Positions 1 to 8,352 of a stretch of DNA of 64,000 bases are shown here, piece after piece. Source of the stretch: Paenibacillus protaetiae (GTDB lineage: Bacteria > Bacillota > Bacilli > Paenibacillales > Paenibacillaceae); contig NZ_CP035492.1 of NCBI RefSeq assembly GCF_004135365.1, forward strand, positions 1,612,001-1,676,000, written 5' to 3'. The number at the start of each line of letters is the position of its first letter. Position 1 is the first letter of the stretch. Made by a program: the position numbers and the translations under genes. Under the pieces are notes generated by a model. The model was not told the DNA's origin and ran no database searches. It worked only from the letters and a program-made list of their open reading frames with translations.

Positions 1-1392
1 TTCGCCAAGCGCCTCCGACAGCGTTGGATGCGGGTGAATCGTCTGCCCGACCTCCCATGGGGTAGCATCCAGCACCGAGGCAAGCGCACCTTCCGCGATC
101 ATGTCGGTCGCATGACCGCCAATGATATGAATTCCCAGCAAATCGTTGGTTTCACGGTCGGCGATGACTTTTACGAATCCTTCCGGATGGCCGGTAATGA
201 CCGCTTTGCCAATAGCCTGAAACGGAATTTTGCCTGTCTTAATATCATAGCCTTTGGAAAGTGCCGCTTCTTCCGTTAAACCGTAGGAAGCGATTTCCGG
301 GCGCGAATAAATGCAGCGCGGAATCAGATGATGCGGCACCTGTGAAGGCCGGCCGCCCAGCAAATGGTCAACAGCATTGATGCCTTCATGCGCTGCAGCA
401 TGAGCCAGCTGAACGCCGCCAATTACGTCGCCAATCGCATAAATATGCGGTTCATTCGTTTGCCCGTATTCATTCACCTGAATAAACCCGCCGGAAGTGC
501 GGATATCCGTATTCTCAAGGCCGATGCCTTCAATGTTGGCCATGCGCCCAACCGACAACAGCATTTGCGCAGCCGTCAGCTGGACGCGACCTTCCGGTAA
601 GGTTGCGCTAATTTCAACTTCTCCCTCATCGCCAGTTCGATATGTATCTGTATGCAGCTGGGCGCTGGTCACAATCCGTACGCCGCGTTTGCGCAGCGAT
701 TTCGCAATCTCGGCCGAAACCTCGGTATCTTCGCCGGGCAATAGCCGCGTGCCGGCTTCAACAATCGTTACTTCCACGCCAAAATCATGCAGCAGCGACG
801 CCCATTCCACGCCGATTACACCGCCGCCTATGATTAGCATGGAGGAAGGCAGCTTATCCAGCTTAAGCGCATCATCACTTGTTAAAATATGCTTGCCGTC
901 CGGCGTCAGCCCTGGGAGCGAACGCGGCCTGGAGCCTGTTGCAATAATAAGATTAGCGGACACGACCGATTCCATCTCACCGTCCGGCAGTTCAACCGCC
1001 AGCGACCCGCTGCGCGGCGAAAAAATCGACGGCCCGATAATTCGGCCCCTGCCGTTAATGATTTGAATGCCATGTTTTTTCATAAGGCTTTGCAGCCCGC
1101 GGTACAGCTGGTCTACGGTTTTTTCCTTCCGCTGCTGCACGCCGCCGAAATTTAACGAAGCCGCCCCTTCGGCGATGTCGATGCCGTAAGCGGAAGCGTT
1201 CAACAGCGTTGCATACACCTCTGCGCTGCGCAAAAGCGATTTGCTTGGAATGCAGCCCCGGTGCAAGCAAGTTCCTCCGAGCTTGTCCATCTCCACGATA
1301 GCGACGCTTTTGCCCGCTTGAGCGGCACGGATTGCCGCCGTATACCCTCCCGGACCGCCTCCTAATACGGCTACATCTACTTCAATTGCCAT
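1..1392 (-). CDS. lpdV: Dihydrolipoamide dehydrogenase (E3), 3' end cut by window
   Basis: FAD-dependent E3 subunit that reoxidises dihydrolipoamide of a 2-oxoacid dehydrogenase complex. ATG at 1392 follows a GGAGGG site; 464 codons are visible and the last few residues lie beyond the left edge. Seen: N-terminal FAD-binding LGGGPGGY, the redox pair GGTCLHRGCIPSK (Cys42/Cys47), a central NAD-binding IGGGVIGVEWAS, AIGDV, and the C-terminal dimerisation part ending near HPTLSE with the catalytic HPHPT. In Bacillus the lpdV gene of the branched-chain oxoacid dehydrogenase (bkd) operon lies next to spo0A, so the branched-chain complex is the likely partner. That assignment is inferred from position; the pyruvate E3 is the alternative. 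Confidence 0.93.
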   Translation of the reverse strand, partial: MAIEVDVAVLGGGPGGYTAAIRAAQAGKSVAIVEMDKLGGTCLHRGCIPSKSLLRSAEVYATLLNASAYGIDIAEGAASLNFGGVQQRKEKTVDQLYRGLQSLMKKHGIQIINGRGRIIGPSIFSPRSGSLAVELPDGEMESVVSANLIIATGSRPRSLPGLTPDGKHILTSDDALKLDKLPSSMLIIGGGVIGVEWASLLHDFGVEVTIVEAGTRLLPGEDTEVSAEIAKSLRKRGVRIVTSAQLHTDTYRTGDEGEVEISATLPEGRVQLTAAQMLLSVGRMANIEGIGLENTDIRTSGGFIQVNEYGQTNEPHIYAIGDVIGGVQLAHAAAHEGINAVDHLLGGRPSQVPHHLIPRCIYSRPEIASYGLTEEAALSKGYDIKTGKIPFQAIGKAVITGHPEGFVKVIADRETNDLLGIHIIGGHATDMIAEGALASVLDATPWEVGQTIHPHPTLSEALGE

Positions 1393-1522
1393 GCTATGTC
1401 CCTCCAATAATAATAAGTCCAGTTATAATGACCATCTATCCTTATAGAACTCGGATACCCTCATCTCTTGTCTATCCCATTGTAACCTGTTTGCATACGT
1501 GTGGACAAACGCTATTCCGAAA

Positions 1523-1551
1523 TAGACAGTGCGCCGCGGAAAAGGTATGAT
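1523..1551 (+). promoter_or_regulatory. Sigma-A type promoter for the DUF2627 gene
   Basis: TAGACA at 1523-1528 and TATGAT at 1546-1551 are separated by 17 bases, a near-consensus vegetative promoter. The start codon lies 38 bases further on, behind an AAGGGG ribosome site. Confidence 0.65.
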
Positions 1552-1589
1552 AGAAGAAATGTAAAATTCAGGACAAGGGGCAAAGACAG

Positions 1590-1883
1590 ATGAAACTTGT
1601 TGTGGCAAGGTTTATTGCGATCCTGATATTAGCCATTCCCGGTTTAATTGCATGCATTGGATTTTTGAAAATGAAAGATGCTGTATTTTTCTATTTTTCC
1701 GACTTTGGCAATGATGCGGTAACGCCTCATTTTGCTTGGCTCAAGTTCATCCTTGGCTTCCTTATGTTTGGCGGCGGCGCCGGTTTTATTAGCGGATGGG
1801 TCTTTTTCCGCGACCGGAAGCGCAACTATGTCGCAACACGGTTCCGCGAAAAACGTCCTCGGCCTCCGAAGCCGCAAATGTAA
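1590..1883 (+). CDS. DUF2627 family membrane protein (YqzF-like)
   Basis: A 97-residue protein with two predicted membrane helices (about residues 5-25 and 48-70) and a basic, proline-rich cytoplasmic tail. The pattern of a short helix, an aromatic linker, a Gly-rich helix and then FFRDRKRN matches the DUF2627 family, whose Bacillus member YqzF sits in the same bkd/spo0A neighbourhood. The function is unknown. It is transcribed alone, against lpdV, from its own promoter and ends at a terminator near 1948-1980. The ATG at 1590 has AAGGGG 10 bases upstream. Confidence 0.8.
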   Translation: MKLVVARFIAILILAIPGLIACIGFLKMKDAVFFYFSDFGNDAVTPHFAWLKFILGFLMFGGGAGFISGWVFFRDRKRNYVATRFREKRPRPPKPQM

Positions 1884-1947
1884 CAGATATGCGTGACAGC
1901 CGCCGTTATGGATCTGCGCCTCCAATCGTTATTTAACCATTGGAATG

Positions 1948-1980
1948 CAGCCGTTCATGAAACGAGCGGCTGTTTTTTAT
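1948..1980 (+). terminator. Terminator of the DUF2627 gene
   Basis: CAGCCG at 1948-1953 pairs with CGGCTG at 1967-1972 and is followed by six T residues on the plus strand. Confidence 0.65.
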
Positions 1981-2063
1981 TGCTTCGGCATAAGGAGGAA
2001 AAGATACTGCAGCTTCATCCGCCCATCATTCCACAACGACGGCTTCAAACATACAGCAGCAAG

Positions 2064-2097
2064 AAACAAAAAAGCACAACCAAAGGCGGTTGTGCTT
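2064..2097 (-). terminator. Terminator of spo0A
   Basis: Read on the minus strand, AAGCACAACC and GGTTGTGCTT form a 10-bp stem with a 6-base loop, followed by TTTTTTG. It lies just after the spo0A stop. Confidence 0.85.
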
Positions 2098-2112
2098 GTC
2101 GTAATAATAAAA

Positions 2113-2928
2113 CTAACTCACTTTATGCTCAATCCGCAGCTTATCCGCTACCATCGCAATAAATTCGCTATTGGTTGGCTTCGACTTGCTGATGTTGATT
2201 GTGTAACCGAACAAGTGGCTGATGCTGTCGATATTGCCGCGTGTCCAAGCGACCTCAATCGCATGGCGGATGGCGCGCTCGACGCGGGAAGGTGTTGTTT
2301 TGAACTTCTCGGCAATTGCAGGATATAGGGTTTTTGTAATAGCACCCAAAATTTCAATATTGTTATAAACCATCGTAATGGCTTCACGCAAATATTGATA
2401 TCCTTTAATATGCGCCGGCACTCCAATTTCATGAATAATACTTGTAATGTTGGCGTCCAAATTTTTGCCTTTTGCCATTGGGACCACATTGGATTTCAAT
2501 GTGCTGGTTGTGCTTGCATTAAACGTAGCAGACGAAGAATACGTAGAATTGCCAACAAGCTGACGAATCCGGTTTGCCAATATTTCCATATCAAATGGCT
2601 TCAAAATATAATAAGATGCGCCAAGCTGAACTGCTTTTTGCGTAATATTTTCTTGGCCAAATGCCGTAAGCATAATAATTTTGGGCATTGGCTGCAAATT
2701 CATGTCTTTAATCCGTTCCAGAACACCTAATCCGTCCAAATGCGGCATAATAATATCGAGTATAAGAACATCTGGAATTCGTTTGGATTCCTCTAGATGC
2801 CTTAGAACTTCTTCACCGTTATAAGCTACACCGCTAATGTTCATATCACTTTGTTCGGATATGTATTCTGATAACAGGTTCGTAAACTCACGATTATCGT
2901 CCGCTAACAATACTTCAATTTTATGCAA
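2113..2928 (-). CDS. spo0A: Stage 0 sporulation master regulator Spo0A
   Basis: Response regulator and transcription factor that commits the cell to sporulation when phosphorylated through the phosphorelay. The 271-residue length fits the family. The receiver domain (about 1-125) shows the acidic pair D10/D11, phosphoacceptor D58 (LILDIIMP), T88 and K110 (LKPFD). A Ser/Thr/Asn-rich linker follows, then the Spo0A-specific DNA-binding domain (about 155-271) with the recognition segment [20 protein letters not shown]. The start is a TTG at 2928, set by a strong AAGGGAGG site 8 bases upstream; an ATG is not available at that distance. Three 0A boxes upstream point to autoregulation. Confidence 0.98.
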   Translation of the reverse strand: MHKIEVLLADDNREFTNLLSEYISEQSDMNISGVAYNGEEVLRHLEESKRIPDVLILDIIMPHLDGLGVLERIKDMNLQPMPKIIMLTAFGQENITQKAVQLGASYYILKPFDMEILANRIRQLVGNSTYSSSATFNASTTSTLKSNVVPMAKGKNLDANITSIIHEIGVPAHIKGYQYLREAITMVYNNIEILGAITKTLYPAIAEKFKTTPSRVERAIRHAIEVAWTRGNIDSISHLFGYTINISKSKPTNSEFIAMVADKLRIEHKVS

Positions 2929-2991
2929 GGTTTGGTCCTCCCTTAAGTAATATTCATGAATTCCCCTTCCCTCAGCTGTCTGCTAAACATT

Positions 2992-3109
2992 TTCGACATG
3001 TGCGGTTAAATTCCTTCTGTCGAAAATTATTTTTGTTTATCTTTTTACCAAAATCATTTATAATTTAAATTTATTTGCATTTTATGATAAAAAGCGAAAC
3101 CGTTCGACA
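2992..3109 (-). promoter_or_regulatory. Three Spo0A boxes upstream of spo0A
   Basis: Exact matches to the 0A core TGTCGAA lie at 2992-2998 and 3103-3109 (reading on the minus strand) and at 3018-3024 (plus strand). All are inside the 245-bp region between spo0A and spoIVB. Spo0A-P binding at its own promoter is established in Bacillus subtilis; that it happens here is inferred from the sites. No clear sigma-H hexamer pair was identified. Confidence 0.75.
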
Positions 3110-3119
3110 AATTATTAAC

Positions 3120-3162
3120 AAAAAACCGCTTAAAAAGCTTGAAGCTTTTTAAGCGGTTTTTT
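3120..3162 (-). terminator. Terminator of spoIVB, bidirectional-looking
   Basis: A nearly perfect palindrome: AAACCGCTTAAAAAGCTT pairs with AAGCTTTTTAAGCGGTTT, with T-runs on both strands. The minus-strand run follows the spoIVB stop at 3174. Confidence 0.88.
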
Positions 3163-3173
3163 TCCGTCTTGAA

Positions 3174-4535
3174 TTATGCTGCAGTCTGCTTATGGTTGGA
3201 GTTCGCCGCCGGTGTAATTACACCGGCATCTTGCAGCATCCATTCAATGAAGCATCCATATCCGGAAGAAGGATCGTTTACAAATACATGTGTAACGGCC
3301 CCAACTAATTTACCTTGCTGAAGAATGGGGCTGCCGGACATGCCTTGCACAATACCGCCTGTTTTGCTTAATAATCTTTTATCTGTAATTCGAATGACCA
3401 TTCCTTTAGTTGCAGGAACCTGCTGCTTGGACACATGGACAATTTCGATATCAAACCGTTCAACCTTCTGGCCGTTAATAACGGTTAAAATTTGAGCAGG
3501 TCCTTCCTTCACTTCTTCGGCAAATGCGACAGGTACGGCACGCTCGCTGTAGCTGTGCATAGGCTGCTCGTGCATTTTCCCGAATATCCCAAATGAAGTA
3601 TTGCGCTCCACATTGCCTAACACTTTACTTTCCCGAATGATTTCGGCCCTTTTTGATCCGGGATCCCCATTTTGGCTTTTATTGATCGACGTTACATTGG
3701 ATTGCAAAATTTCGCCTTGTCCCACCTCAATGGGCGTTTGCGTGTCCATATCGGTAATGACATGACCTAATGCGCCGTATACGCCGTGATCGGGAGCATA
3801 AAACGTTAATGTGCCCACTCCTGCTGCAGAATCACGGATATACAAGCCTAACCTCCATGCCCGGTCTTCATTATCATACTCCGGATACAGTTCGGTCAGC
3901 TGCAGTTTGCCATTGCGCTTAAAGGTAATGGCCAGCGGCTTTTTGGACAAACCGGCTTTCTCCACAATTTTACTTACTTTGCGAACTTCATGAATCGGAG
4001 TGCCGTCAATCTGGACAATGAGATCTCCGAGCCGCAGTCCCGCTTTTTCACCGGGCGAATGCTTTTCTCCTTCGCGGTTTGTAACTAAATGATGGCCTAC
4101 AACCAAAATACCGGCAGATTTCACTTTAACGCCTATCGTTTGTCCGCCGGGTACAACTTTCAAATCTGGAACGACGTTCACTTTAATCGTTTTGAATGGA
4201 ATCTTGCCAAATAATTTGACTTTCATGCTCGTCTCGCCGATGTGGTTGGGCTTTAACGATAACGGTTCGTTCAGGTTTACCGATAGTGATTGCCGCGCCG
4301 TCCCATTCACTTGCAGCATCTGGGGATCGACCTCAACCTCTGCGTGTACCGGAACTCCATAATGCAAGCGTTTCATTTGGCCTGAGAATAAACGTAGTTC
4401 ATTCGGGAATGCGGCAAAATTTTGAAACGGGGCGGAGCTTCCGATCATACAGACGAGAAAAACGAGAACCAACCCTAACCATCGCTTCCGATTGGTGGAG
4501 TTCAATGATTTCACGCTCCCTGTATTCCGTCGCAT
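3174..4535 (-). CDS. spoIVB: SpoIVB serine peptidase (S55 family)
   Basis: Forespore-secreted peptidase that starts pro-sigma-K activation by cleaving SpoIVFA in the intermembrane space. From the ATG at 4535 the protein has 453 residues: a basic N-terminus, one membrane segment (about 18-34), a PDZ domain (about 125-220) and the S55 peptidase domain. The catalytic histidine is in GALGHVITD (H258) and the serine in GMSGSP (about residue 400). The reading frame stays open 45 codons further upstream into recN, but that part is basic and lies against the signal-anchor pattern of the family. The ribosome site before 4535 is weak, so the exact start is uncertain. Confidence 0.93.
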   Translation of the reverse strand: MRRNTGSVKSLNSTNRKRWLGLVLVFLVCMIGSSAPFQNFAAFPNELRLFSGQMKRLHYGVPVHAEVEVDPQMLQVNGTARQSLSVNLNEPLSLKPNHIGETSMKVKLFGKIPFKTIKVNVVPDLKVVPGGQTIGVKVKSAGILVVGHHLVTNREGEKHSPGEKAGLRLGDLIVQIDGTPIHEVRKVSKIVEKAGLSKKPLAITFKRNGKLQLTELYPEYDNEDRAWRLGLYIRDSAAGVGTLTFYAPDHGVYGALGHVITDMDTQTPIEVGQGEILQSNVTSINKSQNGDPGSKRAEIIRESKVLGNVERNTSFGIFGKMHEQPMHSYSERAVPVAFAEEVKEGPAQILTVINGQKVERFDIEIVHVSKQQVPATKGMVIRITDKRLLSKTGGIVQGMSGSPILQQGKLVGAVTHVFVNDPSSGYGCFIEWMLQDAGVITPAANSNHKQTAA

Positions 4536-4623
4536 GACGAAGTCATTTCGCCGTTGGCGTACCTTTAAGTTACCCCGCCCCAACTGTTTTATGACCGCAA
4601 AAACTTTCCCTGAATACCTCTCA

Positions 4624-6333
4624 TTACGCTCCTTTTTTCCGATACGCCAAATCAAGCATTTCTTGTGCATGATGGCGGGTTTTTTCCGTCACTTCCACAC
4701 CGCCGAGCATTCTTGCCAGTTCTTCAATCCGGTTATGGCTGATCAGTTCCTGGATGGAAGTCGATGTCCGCTGCTCTGTAACCTGCTTACGGATTTCATA
4801 ATGATGGTCAGCCATGCATGCCACTTGAGGCAGATGTGTAATCGAAAAAATTTGGCATCTGGATGACAGCTGCGACATTTTCTCCGCAATCGCTTGCGCT
4901 GCCCGGCCGCTGACCCCCGTATCCACTTCATCAAAAACAAGCACTGGGATCTGGTCAATTTCAGCAAAAATGCTTTTCAGCGCGAGCATAATCCGGGACA
5001 TTTCGCCGCCGGAAGCAATTTTATTAAGCGGCTTTAACGGCTCGCCGGGGTTGGTGGACAACATAAACACAGCCTCGTCGATACCGTTCGCATTAAGCTG
5101 CACGATGTTGTCTTCCTGCACACGTTTGGAATGATCGAGCTGAACCCGGAATTGCGTACTGCCCATTTGCAGGCTGCCAAGTTCGGATTCGATGGCTGCC
5201 GAAAGCTTTAATGCCGCATGAATCCGCATTTGCGACAGTTCTTCGGCTAACGCAATCGCCTTCTCGAACAAACGGTTTTCTTCCCCTTGCAGCCGCTCCA
5301 AATGCTCGTCGCGGTTTTCAATTTTATCCCGCTCTTCGATCGTGCGCTCCAAATAAGCTAAAATATCAGGAATCGTTTCGCCGTATTTCCGCTTCAAGCT
5401 GTTAATCAAATCAAGCCGGTCATCGATATAAGCTAATCGTTCTGGATCCGACTCAATGCCGTCCCGATAATCACGAAGCTGGTAAGCCGCATCCTCCGCT
5501 TGGTAAAAAGCCGATTGCAGCTGTTCCACCAAAGGGGAAAGGACGGACTCGTCATATTTCTGAACGTCTGACAGCTTTGTAATCGCTTTGCTGAGCGCGT
5601 CAAGAGCCTTGCCGTCATAAAGCAAGGAATACGCTTCCGATATGCTGTCCATTCGTTTACTTGCATACATTAGCTTGCGCTTCTCTTCCAGAAGCGATTC
5701 GTCTTCACCGACACGAAGCTGGGCGTTTGATATTTCCTCCACCTGAAAACGGAACAGATCCAGCATCTGCACATTATGGCGGGCAGACTCCTCCAATTCT
5801 CTCCGTTCGGCGCGCTTCGCCTGCAGTTCCGTGTAAATGCCTTTGTACACCCTCTTGTGCTTCAGCAAATCCTCGCCCGCAAACAGGTCGAGCCATTCCA
5901 AATGCTGCTCTGTCCGGAGCAGCGATTGATGTTCATGCTGGCCATGTATGTTGACCAGACATTCGCCGATATCCCTTAACATCGTCATCGTGACAAGCTG
6001 TCCGTTCACTCTGCTTGTGCTTTTGCCCGAAGCCGACAATTCCCTGCGAATAATAAGCATTTCATCGGAGGATGCATGTATGCCTAACTTATCTAATACG
6101 GACCATACCGGATGACCGGGCTTCACATCAAATACCGCTTCCATCTCGGCCTTGTCGCAGCCATAGCGGACAATGTCCGATGTTCCCCTGCCGCCTGCAA
6201 TCAGGCTTAGTGCATCAATAATAATGGACTTTCCGGCTCCTGTTTCACCTGTCAACACATGAAATCCTTCATGGAACGAAACATGCACTTCTTCGATGAC
6301 GGCCAAATTCCGAATCGATAACTCATGCAGCAT
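4624..6333 (-). CDS. recN: DNA repair protein RecN
   Basis: SMC-like ATPase that gathers at double-strand breaks and helps start recombinational repair. The 569 residues match the usual length. Seen: N-terminal half of the ATPase with Walker A GETGAGKS (29-36), a long central coiled-coil region rich in Glu, Leu and Arg (about 160-370), and the C-terminal half with the ABC signature region LNKIASGGEMSRIMLALK and Walker B VLVFDEVDTGVSG. It lies between argR and spoIVB, as in Bacillus, and its stop is 88 bases before the chosen spoIVB start. Confidence 0.97.
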   Translation of the reverse strand: MLHELSIRNLAVIEEVHVSFHEGFHVLTGETGAGKSIIIDALSLIAGGRGTSDIVRYGCDKAEMEAVFDVKPGHPVWSVLDKLGIHASSDEMLIIRRELSASGKSTSRVNGQLVTMTMLRDIGECLVNIHGQHEHQSLLRTEQHLEWLDLFAGEDLLKHKRVYKGIYTELQAKRAERRELEESARHNVQMLDLFRFQVEEISNAQLRVGEDESLLEEKRKLMYASKRMDSISEAYSLLYDGKALDALSKAITKLSDVQKYDESVLSPLVEQLQSAFYQAEDAAYQLRDYRDGIESDPERLAYIDDRLDLINSLKRKYGETIPDILAYLERTIEERDKIENRDEHLERLQGEENRLFEKAIALAEELSQMRIHAALKLSAAIESELGSLQMGSTQFRVQLDHSKRVQEDNIVQLNANGIDEAVFMLSTNPGEPLKPLNKIASGGEMSRIMLALKSIFAEIDQIPVLVFDEVDTGVSGRAAQAIAEKMSQLSSRCQIFSITHLPQVACMADHHYEIRKQVTEQRTSTSIQELISHNRIEELARMLGGVEVTEKTRHHAQEMLDLAYRKKGA

Positions 6334-6366
6334 AAATAAGCATCCCCCTATACGTCATGGCAATTA

Positions 6367-6819
6367 CTAATCGACTTGCGACAGCAGCCGGTCCACAATC
6401 GTTTGGCTTTGCTCCTTGGAACGGCAAATAATCAAGATTGTGTCGTCGCCGCAAATCGTTCCCATAACCTCGCTCCACTCCATGTTGTCGATCAAAGCGC
6501 AAATCGTATTGGCTGTGCCCGGCAAACATTTCATGACAACCAGATTATCGGTATAATCAATATGTACAAAATGGTCAAGCAGCGCTCTCTTCAGCTTATT
6601 GGCCGGATTTAGCCGGGATTGATCCTGCGGCATCGAATATTTGTACGCACCGTCTCCTGTCGGCACTTTGATGAGCATCAGCTCCTTCATATCCCGGGAA
6701 ACGGTAGCTTGTGTCACCTGCAGGCCGGCGGCGCGCAGAGCTTCCACAAGCTCTTCTTGCGTTTCAATATTTTGCGTCATTATTATTTCTCGAATTTTAA
6801 ATTGACGAGCGTTTTTCAT
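6367..6819 (-). CDS. argR: Arginine repressor ArgR/AhrC
   Basis: Arginine-responsive hexameric repressor of arginine biosynthesis and activator of catabolism. The ATG at 6819 follows GGGAGG with a 6-base gap and gives 150 residues starting MKNARQFKIR, like AhrC. The N-terminal winged helix contains TQATVSRDMKEL; the C-terminal oligomerisation and arginine-binding domain contains GTICGDDTILIICR. An in-frame upstream codon at 6837 lies before the ribosome site and was not used. It is followed 33 bases later by recN, a conserved pairing in Bacillales. Confidence 0.96.
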   Translation of the reverse strand: MKNARQFKIREIIMTQNIETQEELVEALRAAGLQVTQATVSRDMKELMLIKVPTGDGAYKYSMPQDQSRLNPANKLKRALLDHFVHIDYTDNLVVMKCLPGTANTICALIDNMEWSEVMGTICGDDTILIICRSKEQSQTIVDRLLSQVD

Positions 6820-6839
6820 AAATATCCTCCCAAGCATAG

Positions 6840-7298
6840 CTATTCCGCAAACTGGAATGTAATCTTCCTTATTATTTGTTCCTTAACATCAACGAACAAT
6901 ACCCCGTCGCATTCGGGAAGCAGAAGCGAATAAACAAACAACCTGTCCCTCACGCCGCTGCCGGTCCAGTCCATCGGCATCCGATCGCGTGCCGTCTTTA
7001 CGATATAGAGGCTGCCGTCCTGCTCGGCTATATAATCAATATACAGCCTGCTCTCCAGCAAATTTCCGTCGAGGCCGATCGTAATGGGAACCCGGTGTTT
7101 GCCGGACAGCACCTCATAACCTGCGGATTCAAGGAAAATAATATTCTCATCGTCCGGGCTCAGCTTTGCGCCCTTGCCCAGTGTGAGACGGTTCATGCCA
7201 AGCGGCTGATGCAGCCAGCGATAAAATACCCAAAGCAGCCAAAACACCAAAAGGCCGCCGGCTATCAGCATAATGAACCAGTCGCCGTATTTATTCAC
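6840..7298 (-). CDS. Membrane-anchored protein of unknown function
   Basis: A 152-residue protein not recognised by name. GTG at 7298 has AAGGGG 8 bases upstream. Residues 8-27 form a membrane helix; the rest should be cytoplasmic and starts with a short linker. The soluble part has alternating strands around RLYIDYIAEQDGSLYIVKTARDR, then an Arg-containing helix and LLPECDGVLFVDV. This layout resembles the core of PD-(D/E)XK nuclease folds (an acidic residue, a short strand, then xxK), but the usual second acidic residue is Ile/Val here, so any such domain may be inactive. It ends 20 bases before argR and likely shares its transcript. Confidence 0.6.
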   Translation of the reverse strand: MNKYGDWFIMLIAGGLLVFWLLWVFYRWLHQPLGMNRLTLGKGAKLSPDDENIIFLESAGYEVLSGKHRVPITIGLDGNLLESRLYIDYIAEQDGSLYIVKTARDRMPMDWTGSGVRDRLFVYSLLLPECDGVLFVDVKEQIIRKITFQFAE

Positions 7299-7446
7299 CT
7301 GATCAGCCCCTTATCTTAACAATGAGCTTCTTTTCTCATAGTTCGATACAGGATGGGCTTATTCCTGTTATAAACGGATAAAGCGAACGCTTGTTTGGTT
7401 TTTTAATTGTAACAAAAACCCATTCAAGCTGTAAAGAAAAAAATAA

Positions 7447-7489
7447 GGGGATCCTGCACTCGCTTTACAAGCAAGCAGCAGGTATCCCC
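7447..7489 (-). terminator. Terminator after tlyA
   Basis: On the minus strand GGGGATACCTGC pairs with GCAGGATCCCC around a 20-base loop and is followed by TTATTTTTTTC. It lies 10 bases after the tlyA stop. Confidence 0.8.
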
Positions 7490-7498
7490 CTAAGCCTT

Positions 7499-8332
7499 CT
7501 AGTTCGCTTTGCCAACCGTAAATGTATCGCCCGCCTGCCGAACAACATCCGTTATTGCTGCTTCATCATATCCCGGTTGTTGAGGTTCGTTCATCCAAGT
7601 CCAGTACGCCAAAAACTCAATGTTGCCCTCTCCGCCCGTAATCGGGGAAAAGGTTAACGCCTCAAGCTTATAGCCAAGCTGGCCGGCCGCGCCCAGCACA
7701 TTGCGGAGCACTTCCTCATGCACTTTCGGATCGCGCACGACCCCTGATTTCCCGACCTTTTCCCTGCCGGCTTCAAACTGCGGTTTAATAAGCGCTACAA
7801 TACCGGAGCCTGTTCGCAGCAATCGGGATAATGCGGGCAAAATGAGCTTCAGCGATATAAAAGATACATCGATCGATGCAAAAGTCGGCTCGGGGCCAAC
7901 CAAATCGGAAGGCTGCGTATAACGGAAGTTGGTTCTTTCCATCACATGCACTCTGCTGTCCTGCCGGAGCGACCAATCCAGCTGGTTATAGCCTACGTCA
8001 ATTGCATATACGTAAGATGCGCCATTCTGCAGGGCGCAGTCGGTAAAACCGCCGGTAGAAGCACCGATATCCAGCATAACCCGATCCTTCATATCAATTT
8101 GAAACAGCCGGATTGCCTTCTCCAGCTTTAACCCGCCGCGGCTGACATAGGGATGGACTGCGCCTTTTACTTTTATATCCGCGCTGCGATCCACCTTCAT
8201 GCCGCTTTTGTCAACGGGCTCGTCATTCACAAGCACAAGGCCGGCCATTAACGCCGCTTTTGCCTTTACTCTGCTTTCGTAAAAACCGCGCTCCACCAAA
8301 AGCACGTCGATTCGTTCTTTAGTCGTTGTCAT
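7499..8332 (-). CDS. tlyA: TlyA family rRNA (cytidine-2'-O)-methyltransferase
   Basis: S4-domain methyltransferase of the TlyA/YqxC family, known to 2'-O-methylate rRNA in mycobacteria. The 277 residues carry an N-terminal S4 RNA-binding domain (about 6-65, RIDVLLVERGFYESRVKAKAALMAG) and an FtsJ-like SAM domain with motif I DIGASTGGFTDCALQ, SIDVSFISLK and ALIKPQFEAGREKVGKSGVVRD. It starts 20 bases after dxs and is the last gene before a terminator, so it belongs to the dxs transcript. The Bacillus orthologue lies in the same place. Confidence 0.94.
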   Translation of the reverse strand: MTTTKERIDVLLVERGFYESRVKAKAALMAGLVLVNDEPVDKSGMKVDRSADIKVKGAVHPYVSRGGLKLEKAIRLFQIDMKDRVMLDIGASTGGFTDCALQNGASYVYAIDVGYNQLDWSLRQDSRVHVMERTNFRYTQPSDLVGPEPTFASIDVSFISLKLILPALSRLLRTGSGIVALIKPQFEAGREKVGKSGVVRDPKVHEEVLRNVLGAAGQLGYKLEALTFSPITGGEGNIEFLAYWTWMNEPQQPGYDEAAITDVVRQAGDTFTVGKAN

Positions 8333-8352
8333 TTCTCTCCTGCAGCCGCCTG

